A stretch of DNA of 28,404 bases, from positions 1-28,404 of the IMG/VR virus record IMGVR_UViG_3300035698_023916. One strand, given 5' to 3'. A model generated the notes under the pieces. It was not told the origin of the DNA. It ran no database searches and saw only the letters and a program-made list of their open reading frames with translations. Shown piece by piece: positions 16,439-23,843 of the stretch (the stretch's first letter is position 1; every line of letters begins with the position of its first letter). This stretch comes from a virus. Position numbers and translations under genes: made by a program.

Positions 16439-16486
16439 TAAAACAAAACGATAGGAGTAGCTATATTATCATTAACGCCTATCGTT
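16439..16486 (-). terminator. Rho-independent terminator after first tube gene
   Basis: On the coding strand AACGATAGG pairs perfectly with CCTATCGTT (16486-16478 and 16455-16447) across a 22-base loop. The 3' arm runs into TTTTGTTTT. It lies just past the stop of the tube gene at 16510 and would limit readthrough into the next gene. Confidence 0.7.
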
Positions 16487-16509
16487 CTATATAAAAATTT
16501 AAAATTTAT

Positions 16510-17028
16510 CTAAAATGTTAAAATATTATCTGGATCAAAATTTACATCATCAACCGCAAATGTTACATCAAATGCTATAAAACCGTCTGATGAATCTTGA
16601 TCAAGCCCTGAAATTTCAGGTTTATTTAATGGGAAACAACCTAAATATTGAAATCTCTTATTTACCGTAACCTTATCTAAAGCTAAAAGTGAAATATTTA
16701 TATCTGTTTTTGCTTTCTCTACATCTACCACATTAGATTCCTGATCTGTATAATCATACCATTTCAGAATATTATCATATACTGTATGTGTTTCATCTAA
16801 TAATATTGATATAGTTGCTTCACCTTCAAACGTTGTACCAGATGGTTGATTAAAAAAATCATTTAAATATCTTATTTGATCTTTTGATTTTGTTTTGCCC
16901 GGAATAGTAATTGACCGAGCAAGAAATTCAAAATTATTTGCACCAAAATCAGGTATATTTGGAATTGATATTTTCCACATAAAAGTTTTTTGCATCATAC
17001 CAATTGATCGTAATCGTAATAAACTCAT
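16510..17028 (-). CDS. Tail tube protein (T4 gp19-like), first copy
   Basis: 172 residues, close to T4 gp19 (163). 'FEFLARSITIPGKTKSKDQI', 'EGEATISILLDETHTVYDNI' with 'LKWYDY', and 'RFQYLGCFPLNKPEISGLDQ' then 'GFIAFDVTFAVDDVNFD' give the full tube pattern, including 'l.gcfP......l......  ..f.vtf..d'. It follows the sheath gene and one small ORF, and it is followed by a terminator, so it can be expressed at high level with the sheath. Of the three tube-like genes this is the best candidate for the main tube subunit. RBS AAAAGGAGATAATAAAT. Confidence 0.8.
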   Translation of the reverse strand: MSLLRLRSIGMMQKTFMWKISIPNIPDFGANNFEFLARSITIPGKTKSKDQIRYLNDFFNQPSGTTFEGEATISILLDETHTVYDNILKWYDYTDQESNVVDVEKAKTDINISLLALDKVTVNKRFQYLGCFPLNKPEISGLDQDSSDGFIAFDVTFAVDDVNFDPDNILTF

Positions 17029-17048
17029 ATTTATTATCTCCTTTTATT

Positions 17049-17264
17049 TTATTTTAAATATGAAGAATTGAAATCATTTTGTCTAAAAATATATTCCAAG
17101 TTTTCTCTTAATGCATCTGAACCCATTGCTTGTACTAAACTATTTAATGTTTCTTCTTCTCCAAAAACATCAATAAATTCTTCAAGAGCATCCAATTCTT
17201 TACCTCTTTTAATTGACCAACCATAATTATCTTCTCTTCTAAATTTTCGATTTTGTCTTAACAT
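17049..17264 (-). CDS. Small acidic helical protein between sheath and tube genes
   Basis: 71 residues, unrecognised. A basic N-terminus (MLRQNRKFRREDNYGWSIKR) leads into an acidic helical part, 'ELDALEEFIDVFGEEETLNS' and 'LVQAMGSDALRENLEYIFRQ'. The same RBS block (AAAAGGAGATAATAAAT) as the tube gene stands before it, so it is expressed in the sheath-tube operon. It may be a small chaperone or regulator. Evidence is position and good RBS only. Confidence 0.55.
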   Translation of the reverse strand: MLRQNRKFRREDNYGWSIKRGKELDALEEFIDVFGEEETLNSLVQAMGSDALRENLEYIFRQNDFNSSYLK

Positions 17265-17293
17265 TTATTATCTCCTTTTATAGTTTTTAAAAA

Positions 17294-19150
17294 TTAAACT
17301 AATTCACTATATAATGAATTACTTGTATATATCAAATTTAGGGTTACTTCTCTTGCCAATTGCTGCGAAACGAAAGTTAAATCAACGATTATCTTTCCAG
17401 CATCTTTTGTTATATCTGTATTCTTACCAAAATCAATATTCCATTTGTTTGGTTCAATAGTACCATCAAATAATATAATTTGTTTTAAATATCCTACGAT
17501 TAAAGTTTCTATTAATAAAAATGTTTCAGCATTAATAACTTTAAAATTAACAACTAACAATGATGTTCCAAACTCTTTAACCATTGAATTAATTAAAAAT
17601 ACTGTATTTTGATATGATGAAGCAGATGATTTTTTCTGCATTGTAAAATCTGCATATATTACATTACCATAAGCTCGAATATATCTAATTACATTAACAC
17701 CAACTTTACTTAACAATGCTCTTTCCGCTGACTTAAATGCTCTTTCCGCCTTAACCGAATTTATAGAACCTCGGTTTTCACCAATTCCGGCTGGTGGCAT
17801 AAATGGTTGATTTGCAACACCAACTAATCTTGCTTTTTTCATTGCTGCAAGTGCTGATGCCGGGCATAAATATGATTTGCCTTCAAAACTCATATATTGA
17901 TTTGGAGAAAAAGTACAAGTATTTCTTGAATCAATATTTAATGTTGTTGTAATCCATGTTATAATATTCGCAGCCGTATCAGAAATAGTATCAATATATG
18001 CTACATTATCTCTAGCATTAACTAATGTAACTATTTCATCTATAACTGTTTTTTCTGTAATTCCTGCACCACAAAATAAATCCCATGCAAATTTTTCATT
18101 TTCAAATAATGCAATTGCTGTAGCTTGTTCTGTTGAAGTTGCTGCTATACCGTCATCACCACCGTCACAATAAACTATTGTAGATTGATCTGCTGGTACA
18201 ACTCTACCATCAATATCAGAATTATTTATAATCCAAAAATTTGTTGAATTTGATTCCGCAACATCTTCTATAAAAAGATTAGCTCCAAATCCATTAGCTG
18301 CACCTGATACCCGGCTTACTGTATATTCAACTATTTCAGATTCAGTACCATCAGCTTGTTTAATATATTCTACAATAGTAAAAACTGCATTGTTATTATC
18401 ATTATGATAAGTTGAATCTTTTATTTTTACACCCAGTCTATCTGACCAAGTTTTTTTACTTCTTGCAATAAGAGCAAATAATTCTTCTGTTGTGTAATAT
18501 GAATAATCAATTTCAATATCCGCTGCATTGTCAATAGCGTAACCAGCATTACAAGTAAGAATTATATCACCAGTTGCATAATTAATTTCTAATTTACTTA
18601 AACCTGTAGCTGCACTAGTTAATACACCATTTCCGTCAACATCTTTTATATTATAAGTTGTACTAGAAATTGTATAACTTATTGTTGCTGTTTTTGGTAC
18701 TATTGGTTTATTAACAGTATTAATTAAATATGCTAATGTACTACCATCACCTGTACCTAAGACTTCATCTAAAACAGCAGTTTCAACTACTGCGGAAAAT
18801 GTATAATCATCTCTTACTGTTACACCTGCAGCAAAAGGGGTATAAGTCTCTGTTTTTGCTAAAATACCACCATATTTAGCATCTTTAGTTACATTTAATA
18901 TATAAACACCCGCTGCTTCATTAAGTATTTCTACAGCTGAAATATAAGCTGGTTTATCAACTGCGTTAGTTATAGTACCAAAATGAGTTTCTAAAAATCC
19001 TTTTGTTACTAATAATGGTCCATCGGGATCGGTTTGATCAGGGCCTTTTTCAAATTCTCCAATTTGAGCCATAACATTACTAGCATTGAATATTATAAAA
19101 TCACTTTTATCTATTGGCACAACTCGTACACCTGGATTAATATTAGGCAT
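17294..19150 (-). CDS. Tail sheath protein (T4 gp18-like)
   Basis: 618 residues, close to T4 gp18 (659). The N-terminus has MPNINPGVRVVPID, the PGV start typical of sheath proteins, and continues 'GEFEKGPDQTDPDGPLLVTK' as in the family's '..G.f.kGP...p..v.s'. The C-terminal half holds 'AAMKKARLVGVANQPFMPPA' with 'GIGENRG' , 'KVGVNVIRYI' and the conserved closing region around 'SAERALLSKVGVNVIR' and 'LAREVTLNLIY'. Sheath subunits contract around the tube to drive the spike. It starts a cluster of major tail genes. RBS AAAAGGAGATAAATT. A motif copy lies 52 bases before the start. Confidence 0.9.
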   Translation of the reverse strand: MPNINPGVRVVPIDKSDFIIFNASNVMAQIGEFEKGPDQTDPDGPLLVTKGFLETHFGTITNAVDKPAYISAVEILNEAAGVYILNVTKDAKYGGILAKTETYTPFAAGVTVRDDYTFSAVVETAVLDEVLGTGDGSTLAYLINTVNKPIVPKTATISYTISSTTYNIKDVDGNGVLTSAATGLSKLEINYATGDIILTCNAGYAIDNAADIEIDYSYYTTEELFALIARSKKTWSDRLGVKIKDSTYHNDNNNAVFTIVEYIKQADGTESEIVEYTVSRVSGAANGFGANLFIEDVAESNSTNFWIINNSDIDGRVVPADQSTIVYCDGGDDGIAATSTEQATAIALFENEKFAWDLFCGAGITEKTVIDEIVTLVNARDNVAYIDTISDTAANIITWITTTLNIDSRNTCTFSPNQYMSFEGKSYLCPASALAAMKKARLVGVANQPFMPPAGIGENRGSINSVKAERAFKSAERALLSKVGVNVIRYIRAYGNVIYADFTMQKKSSASSYQNTVFLINSMVKEFGTSLLVVNFKVINAETFLLIETLIVGYLKQIILFDGTIEPNKWNIDFGKNTDITKDAGKIIVDLTFVSQQLAREVTLNLIYTSNSLYSELV

Positions 19151-19201
19151 AATTTATCTCCTTTTATTTAATAATCATTATCATTATTCATGTTGTTTTA
19201 T

Positions 19202-19212
19202 ATAAATATAAA
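19202..19212 (-). promoter_or_regulatory. TTTATATTTAT motif upstream of sheath gene
   Basis: Exact 11-mer in a 127-base gap, 52 bases before the sheath start. Apart from a 7-codon ATGAATAAT... frame without RBS, nothing else is seen in the gap. Confidence 0.45.
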
Positions 19213-19277
19213 ATAACTATTTTAATTTTAATCTTGTGTTTCATTTGATTATTAATAAAAATTTCTCTCAATAATAT

Positions 19278-20453
19278 TTAATCTAATATAACTTGTTGAG
19301 ATAATGGCAATGGATCAATCATTTTTTGTTTACTACCATTGAAATAAGCAGATATTCTATCAGGAAAAATACTTTTTCCATATATTGTAGTATTTCTTTC
19401 ATCTATGATATATATATTAGATTTGTTTTTAATTGCTCTATTCATAAAAGTGCTAAAATCATCACTATGTATTCTTTTACCCAATGTTTTTAATAATGTT
19501 TTTTTACTACCATCACTTAATTCTAACCATGAAATTTCATTTGGAATTAATTTTGTATAATAATAATCAGTTTTATCTCTGACATCTTTAGATAAATATA
19601 CCAAATCTTTATTTACATCAAAATGTGGTAACATTATAGAAATAACATTATTACTCCAATCTATTTTACCTTCATTAATTTGTCTTGATTCTACTGTTAC
19701 ATATGATTGAGCATCTTTTTCACTATAGCCATGATTAAAAGCAGCCATTTGAAAATTTATAATGTCTTGAATATCTTTTTTAGATAATCTAATTTTTTTT
19801 AAATTCCAATTTCTTTTTTTATTCATCATATATGAAAAAGCATCATCTATAACCTGTTGAGGTGCATTATCAAATAAATTATTCCAATATTCTTTTGACT
19901 CTTCATTAATTTGTCTTGATTCAACCATGATTTTTTTACCATCAACTATGATATATTCAACATATTGAACTTGTTGATTCATAGTTCTTTGATAATCTAT
20001 TGTGTCATAATCAAATGAAATAGTAAGACTACCCGGCATATTAGTTATAGACATCCTATCTCTACCTCTGCCTTTTTCGATATTTTTTCTGTTACTTACA
20101 GTAAAAATACCCATACCAATATAATTTTTGTTTCCAGAAGACTTTCTGTATTCATCAAATGTATAACTAACTTCCATATTATAAGATTTATTATCATCAA
20201 TACCTTTAATGATAAATTGATCGCCCATATCTAATTTGCTTAAAGCAGAATAAATATCTAAAGTACTTGTTTTTTTACCCTCTAATTTTACTATCATATT
20301 ATCTTCCTCTTCCTCATTAAAAATATTTTCGTCGCTGTCATCATAATAATCACCCTTAGCTTTATTATCCCTGCCAATAGCCAATTGATATTGTGGCTCT
20401 GAATAAACTTGACCAAGAGATCCAAAAGATGATTCAATTAACTTTACTATCAT
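19278..20453 (-). CDS. Multi-module protein with repeated leader-like motifs, function unknown
   Basis: 391 residues, not recognised. It starts MIVKLIESSF, the leader shared with several genes upstream. The same leader appears inside at residue 53 (MIVKLEGKKTS), just after an acidic stretch (DENIFNEEEEDN). VESRQINE occurs at 177-184 and 254-261. These points divide the chain into about four pieces: 1-52, 53-176, 177-253 and 254-391. The last two repeats come from a 21-bp identical DNA repeat (19671-19691 and 19902-19922). It looks like several small genes fused, or a polyprotein. It overlaps the upstream gene by ATGA and has an RBS (AGGATAGGTG). It lies just upstream of the sheath gene, so a head or neck role is possible. 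Confidence 0.55.
   Translation of the reverse strand: MIVKLIESSFGSLGQVYSEPQYQLAIGRDNKAKGDYYDDSDENIFNEEEEDNMIVKLEGKKTSTLDIYSALSKLDMGDQFIIKGIDDNKSYNMEVSYTFDEYRKSSGNKNYIGMGIFTVSNRKNIEKGRGRDRMSITNMPGSLTISFDYDTIDYQRTMNQQVQYVEYIIVDGKKIMVESRQINEESKEYWNNLFDNAPQQVIDDAFSYMMNKKRNWNLKKIRLSKKDIQDIINFQMAAFNHGYSEKDAQSYVTVESRQINEGKIDWSNNVISIMLPHFDVNKDLVYLSKDVRDKTDYYYTKLIPNEISWLELSDGSKKTLLKTLGKRIHSDDFSTFMNRAIKNKSNIYIIDERNTTIYGKSIFPDRISAYFNGSKQKMIDPLPLSQQVILD
19671..19922 (-). repeat. 21-bp direct repeat encoding ESRQINE
   Basis: The 21 bases at 19671-19691 recur exactly at 19902-19922, 231 bp (77 codons) apart. A diverged form is in the gene at 24197-25360, encoding LLESRKINESS. Confidence 0.85.
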
Positions 20454-20671
20454 TCACCTATCCTAAATACATTTAATTTATTTATGATATATTTCATAGT
20501 TAATCCATATATCCTATTTAGATATTTAATCTCATCCCATAAAGCCCTTGTTTTATGCTTGTTATTAACAGCAGTTTTATTTAATGCATCAAATAATCTT
20601 TCATAATCATATTGATATTCTGCATATCTTTCATCAAGTTTTCTTTGAGAAATTCTTATTTCAATTATCAT
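20450..20671 (-). CDS. Small hypothetical protein
   Basis: 73 residues, unrecognised; basic and helical, rich in Tyr, Lys and Arg, with 'RYAEYQYDYERLFDALNKTA'. It starts MIIEIRISQRK, which loosely resembles the shared MIVKLxE leader. Both ends overlap neighbours by ATGA, so it is translated with them as one coupled unit (20901 to 19278). Confidence 0.5.
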   Translation of the reverse strand: MIIEIRISQRKLDERYAEYQYDYERLFDALNKTAVNNKHKTRALWDEIKYLNRIYGLTMKYIINKLNVFRIGE

Positions 20672-20901
20672 AATGCTTTTCTAAAATCTGTTAATCCTTC
20701 AATTAAATAATCCAAATATTTTGCTAATTCTGAATCACTAAAACCTAACAGATCAAAATCAATTCCAAAAGTAATAGCATCAGCCATTTCCATACCAGAT
20801 CTGCCAAGAGAACTTGATTTTTTTAATTCACTAGCAACCAAATCAGAAATTTTATTATTATATTCTCTTCTAAAATTATTATTTTCGATTCTTCTCAACA
20901 T
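20668..20901 (-). CDS. Small hypothetical protein
   Basis: 77 residues, unrecognised. Arg/Asn-rich N-terminus (MLRRIENNNFRREYNNKI), then two probable helices (about 15-60). First gene of a three-gene coupled run. GAAAGGATAA provides an RBS. A motif copy lies 33 bases upstream, so transcription may restart here after the GIY-YIG gene. Confidence 0.5.
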   Translation of the reverse strand: MLRRIENNNFRREYNNKISDLVASELKKSSSLGRSGMEMADAITFGIDFDLLGFSDSELAKYLDYLIEGLTDFRKAL

Positions 20902-20933
20902 AAATTATCCTTTCATTTTTAATTGTATTTACT

Positions 20934-20944
20934 ATAAATATAAA
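20934..20944 (-). promoter_or_regulatory. TTTATATTTAT motif upstream of 20668-20901
   Basis: Exact 11-mer in the 99-base gap after the GIY-YIG ORF, 33 bases before the next start. The gap also has a TAAAAC-AG-GTTTTA inverted repeat, too tight to be a clear terminator. Confidence 0.4.
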
Positions 20945-21000
20945 AATTAAATTTTAAAACCTGTTTTACGAATTGAAAAGTTTAAATTGAAAGGAAAAAA

Positions 21001-21369
21001 TTATCTCTTGAATTGTATTCCATCTTCTTCTATTTTACGTTCAAAAAAATCTAAATTATGTTTACCATATAAAATATATTTTTCATACATTTTGCCTATC
21101 GCTTCTAATATCTTATATGAATAAACATCACGACAAACCGTTATTAATTCATACCATTCACCATTAGTATTATGCCTTCTAAACCAATTTTTTAAATAAG
21201 CTTCTTCTTTAAACATATCTTTTACTTCAAATAAATAAATTAATTTTACACCCGCTGCACTAGTATTTTGTAATGTCTTTAATCTTTGGTCTATGTTTTT
21301 TGAAACACCTATCTTGAATATTTTTTTGTTAGATAATGATTGCAATAAATATAAATATTCTTTCTTCAT
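21001..21369 (-). CDS. GIY-YIG-type nuclease domain protein (MUG113/T5orf172-like)
   Basis: 122 residues. 'YLYLLQSLSNKKIFKIGVSK' with 'NIDQRLKTLQNTS', then 'LIYLFEVKDMFKEEAYLKNW' and 'NTNGEWYEL' match the short GIY-YIG branch seen in MUG113 and T5orf172 proteins: 'YvYll......yKIG.s.n...Rl..lq', 'E..lh..f......gEWf.l'. The YLY...KIG pair replaces GIY-YIG, the Arg after DQ and the Glu of GEW are in place, so the nuclease site may be intact. In phages these can be homing-like nucleases. Unlike its neighbours it has no visible Shine-Dalgarno site (AT-only before ATG), and it separates neck genes from tail genes, which fits insertion as a passenger. Confidence 0.7.
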   Translation of the reverse strand: MKKEYLYLLQSLSNKKIFKIGVSKNIDQRLKTLQNTSAAGVKLIYLFEVKDMFKEEAYLKNWFRRHNTNGEWYELITVCRDVYSYKILEAIGKMYEKYILYGKHNLDFFERKIEEDGIQFKR

Positions 21370-21387
21370 ATTATATATTAATTAAAA

Positions 21388-21945
21388 TTAAGAAATAGGT
21401 TCTATTAATTCATAAAAATTATCAGCATATCTTCTTATATGACGTGATATATAATCCTTCGCAGGACGAAATAGGGGTCTGGCTGGAAGTTTTTTTGTTC
21501 CATATTCTAACCATTTGGCGATTAAAATTAGTTTAACAGTAGTTTTACCTACTTTAGTTGTTCTTCGCTCATCTATACCTATTTTTATTCTACTCTGTCC
21601 TTTCTGGTATTTAATCTCAATAGCATCTAACAACTCACCAGTACGAAACCACATATTTTCGGGATAACCTTCCTTGATTTTTCTTTTTAAATAATCAGGT
21701 GATAAGGGAATCCAAATTTTTTTGAATTCTTGGTTTATTACAATTTGATATAAATACTCTCGATAAAGTTCAGAAATATAAAGGATAAAAAGCATGTAAT
21801 CTTCATTTGCTCTATTTTTAATGCCAAATATTTTTTTAGCCGGACTCCATTTAGAACCTTTAGCTTTATAAACAGAATTTATTCTTTTCCAGATTGAAGC
21901 GTTTTGGAATTTGGGATCTATAACATTAATTATTATATGGAACAT
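21388..21945 (-). CDS. HK97-gp10-like neck / tail-completion protein
   Basis: 185 residues. The C-terminal part reads 'LILIAKWLEYGTKKLPARPL' and then FRPAKDYI, matching the hallmark 'a.wlE.GT.k.paRPFlrpA' of HK97 gp10-type proteins. That group helps finish the head-tail connection. The middle 'MWFRTGELLDAIEIKYQKGQ' also fits ('l..TG.L..si.v'). It sits after several putative head-completion genes and upstream of the sheath, as expected. The start codon follows the T7 tract of a terminator hairpin, and its RBS GGAGG is inside that hairpin's stem. Confidence 0.65.
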   Translation of the reverse strand: MFHIIINVIDPKFQNASIWKRINSVYKAKGSKWSPAKKIFGIKNRANEDYMLFILYISELYREYLYQIVINQEFKKIWIPLSPDYLKRKIKEGYPENMWFRTGELLDAIEIKYQKGQSRIKIGIDERRTTKVGKTTVKLILIAKWLEYGTKKLPARPLFRPAKDYISRHIRRYADNFYELIEPIS

Positions 21946-21987
21946 AAAAAAAGCCTCCGTATATATAAATATAAACAGAGGCTTTTT
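21946..21987 (-). terminator. Terminator hairpin containing the RBS of the next gene
   Basis: On the coding strand AAAAAGCCTCTGT (21987-21975) pairs with ACGGAGGCTTTTT (21960-21948), one A-C mismatch, around a 14-base loop. The T7 tract follows. The 3' arm includes GGAGG (21954-21958), the RBS of the ATG at 21945. The loop holds the TTTATATTTAT motif. Confidence 0.75.
21965..21975 (-). promoter_or_regulatory. TTTATATTTAT motif in terminator loop
   Basis: Exact 11-mer, 20 bases before the start codon at 21945. Transcripts starting from it would lack the 5' arm of the hairpin and leave the RBS free. Confidence 0.5.
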
Positions 21988-22008
21988 AAGGAGTAATATT
22001 AGAAATTA

Positions 22009-22326
22009 TTAAATAAATTTTATTTTTGTTTTGTCAATATTGGATATAAAAACATTATCAAATCTTTCTATAGTAATAATTAATTGACGTGCTCTTGTTA
22101 ATCCATATCTTATTTCACTAGTTGTTTTTCTATTAGTCCTATATATTGGTAAAATAGAATCTTTTGTTAATATATAATCAGTAAAAATAAACTCAACAAA
22201 ATATCTTTCCTTCCGGTAAAGAATATCACCATAATAATCAAATATTTGTTGTAATCTATCAAGATTTACTTTAACTTTTGGTTGTAAATTTATATTGCTG
22301 GTAAATATCTTATATTTGCTTTCCAT
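22009..22326 (-). CDS. Hypothetical protein, possible neck component
   Basis: 105 residues, unrecognised. Mixed strands and helices, 'LDRLQQIFDYYGDILYRKER' and 'IRYGLTRARQLIITIERFDN'. RBS AGGAA. It lies in the run between the putative head-closure gene and the HK97-gp10-like gene, so a neck or tail-terminator role is possible. Its transcript ends at the hairpin at 21946-21987. Confidence 0.5.
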   Translation of the reverse strand: MESKYKIFTSNINLQPKVKVNLDRLQQIFDYYGDILYRKERYFVEFIFTDYILTKDSILPIYRTNRKTTSEIRYGLTRARQLIITIERFDNVFISNIDKTKIKFI

Positions 22327-22334
22327 TAAAATTC

Positions 22335-22670
22335 CTATGAATAATTATCAAAATCCATTTTTATATATTGAGGTTCAGCATTTGACTCTTTTACAAATAC
22401 AGAATCTATATTATGTAAAGTCGTTCTACCCTCTTTAGTAACCAGAATTATAGAATACCTTATTTTACCTTCAGTAAACATTATTGTTCTAACATAAGTA
22501 TTTTCTAAACGTCCAGCATCACCAAAATCTAATGATACTCTTTGACCAAGATTATACTTTGCTGGAATTTCAAAATTTTCTTTAAATATTTTACCATTCT
22601 TTAACAAAATTTTCTTGCCTTTTTTTATTGTTTTCTCATAAACAGAATTATCAAGAATTTTTCTTAACAT
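22335..22670 (-). CDS. Hypothetical beta-rich protein in the neck gene run
   Basis: 111 residues, unrecognised. Basic N-terminus (about 1-35) then a strand-rich part, 'KYNLGQRVSLDFGDAGRLEN' and 'IRYSIILVTKEGRTTLHNID', which looks like a small barrel. It starts three bases after the previous stop (TAG TAA ATG), with the RBS GGGG inside that gene's last codons, so the two are coupled. Confidence 0.5.
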   Translation of the reverse strand: MLRKILDNSVYEKTIKKGKKILLKNGKIFKENFEIPAKYNLGQRVSLDFGDAGRLENTYVRTIMFTEGKIRYSIILVTKEGRTTLHNIDSVFVKESNAEPQYIKMDFDNYS

Positions 22671-22673
22671 TTA

Positions 22674-23096
22674 CTAACCCCTTTTTGGTGCAAGTATATA
22701 TATTTTTTTTGCGGTTTTTAAAGAACTACCTGATTTAATATCCACAATTTCAAAGGTTCTATCCCGATCTTCAACTTGACCATCAACATAATGAGTATGT
22801 TTATAAACTATAATATCATTTAATTTTAATTTATCTTCATCTTTAAAAAAAGCTACAATAGGTGTTTTATTTTCTTGATATGCACCAATCTTTTTTAAAA
22901 ACCTAGTTTCTGGTTCAAATATAATAAAACCTTTAGTTGTAAGATTACTTTCATTTGTAGACTCTTCATAACCAAATACTCCACTACTTGAAATTCTAGT
23001 TAAATGTATTTCAAGAGAATAAGGAGAATAATCTAAAATATTATCAATGTTCTCTAACTGAACTATTGAACAATAATCTAATGTATCTAATGACAT
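22674..23096 (-). CDS. Possible head-closure/neck protein
   Basis: 140 residues. Strand-rich: 'SPYSLEIHLTRISSSG', 'TKGFIIFEPETRFLKKIG', 'LKLNDIIVYKHTHYVDG' and 'RTFEIVDIKSGSSL' then 'KIYILAPKR'. The 'D.I...g..y.Iv.v......  ..y.L.p.R' ending is like head-closure proteins of the SPP1 gp16 type, and its position upstream of a gp10-like gene supports this, but the match is weak. RBS AAGGAAA. Confidence 0.45.
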   Translation of the reverse strand: MSLDTLDYCSIVQLENIDNILDYSPYSLEIHLTRISSSGVFGYEESTNESNLTTKGFIIFEPETRFLKKIGAYQENKTPIVAFFKDEDKLKLNDIIVYKHTHYVDGQVEDRDRTFEIVDIKSGSSLKTAKKIYILAPKRG

Positions 23097-23111
23097 TTTT
23101 TATTTTCCTTA

Positions 23112-23558
23112 TTATGGCATATCTTTAATATCTTGTTTAACTGCAAAAATTTTCTGCATTATATTCTCAACTTGCCATAACAATCTAAATAATGCATTAT
23201 AATTTTGTAAGTCTTTTCGAGTAAAACCACCCGATTTAACAGCCCTTAAATTTTCTTCAGGTGAACCATAATCAAATTGAGACCAATCAAAAGGTATTTT
23301 TTTACTCTTACCAAAAATATAATAAAAGGCTAATGCTTGAGGTACTAATACACTTCTTTTTTTCTGATTAACTAATTTTATTAAATCATTACTTGGAATA
23401 CTTGGAATTTTTGCTTTATTGATTACATCATCCAACTTAGAATTTAAAATTTCCAATTTAGCTTTAAGTTTTGGCATCATTTGTTTTCTATATGCTTTCA
23501 TTTTAACAGTACTTTTAAAACTTCGTCCAGACCTTACCTTTTCTAATTTAACTATCAT
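23112..23558 (-). CDS. Hypothetical protein with MIVKLE leader
   Basis: 148 residues, unrecognised. Starts MIVKLEKVRSGRSFKS and is basic and helical; a coiled-coil-like part at about 24-50 (KQMMPKLKAKLEILNSKLDD), then 'KKRSVLVPQALAFYYIFGK' and 'GGFTRKDLQNYNALFRLLWQ'. Clear RBS AAGGAGATAAA. Carries the leader found on several neighbours, without the [LI]-x-E at residues 5-7 (it has L-E-K). Confidence 0.55.
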   Translation of the reverse strand: MIVKLEKVRSGRSFKSTVKMKAYRKQMMPKLKAKLEILNSKLDDVINKAKIPSIPSNDLIKLVNQKKRSVLVPQALAFYYIFGKSKKIPFDWSQFDYGSPEENLRAVKSGGFTRKDLQNYNALFRLLWQVENIMQKIFAVKQDIKDMP

Positions 23559-23567
23559 TTTATCTCC

Positions 23568-23843
23568 TTACCTTAATGAAATTATAAATGAAAGGTTTTT
23601 AATATCTGCAATAATTGAATTCTCATCTTCTGAAACTATTCTAACTTTTTGTGGCATATTAATATGACCACCATTGCCATCTAAAAATACAAAATAATTT
23701 GATGTACCCTGAACTCTTTGTATTTTTGGTAAGTTAGCTATAAGCAAATCACCCATTGATTTGTCTCTTATAAAAATAGATTTAGCTAACATTATTTTAT
23801 TTAATGTTTTATTAGTTATTTTTTCATTAATTTTTATTAACAC
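23568..23843 (-). CDS. Hypothetical protein with MLIKINE leader, GTG start
   Basis: 91 residues, unrecognised; starts at GTG, overlapping the previous gene's last codons. Starts MLIKINEKITNK (I-N-E at 5-7). The rest is strand-rich ('NYFVFLDGNGGHINMPQKVR'). The start region (23838-23852) is identical over 15 bases to part of the gene at 24197-25360, where the same leader is internal. Confidence 0.55.
   Translation of the reverse strand: MLIKINEKITNKTLNKIMLAKSIFIRDKSMGDLLIANLPKIQRVQGTSNYFVFLDGNGGHINMPQKVRIVSEDENSIIADIKNLSFIISLR

Noticed and set aside
16381-16446. N-terminal extension of the 15718-16380 gene to 16446
   Set aside because: It would translate the promoter-like motif and leader as a Tyr/Ile-rich stretch, while a good RBS stands before the ATG at 16380.
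19164-19187. Seven-codon frame ATGAATAATGAT... before the sheath gene
   Set aside because: Too short and without RBS; the repeated AAT/GAT is low complexity.
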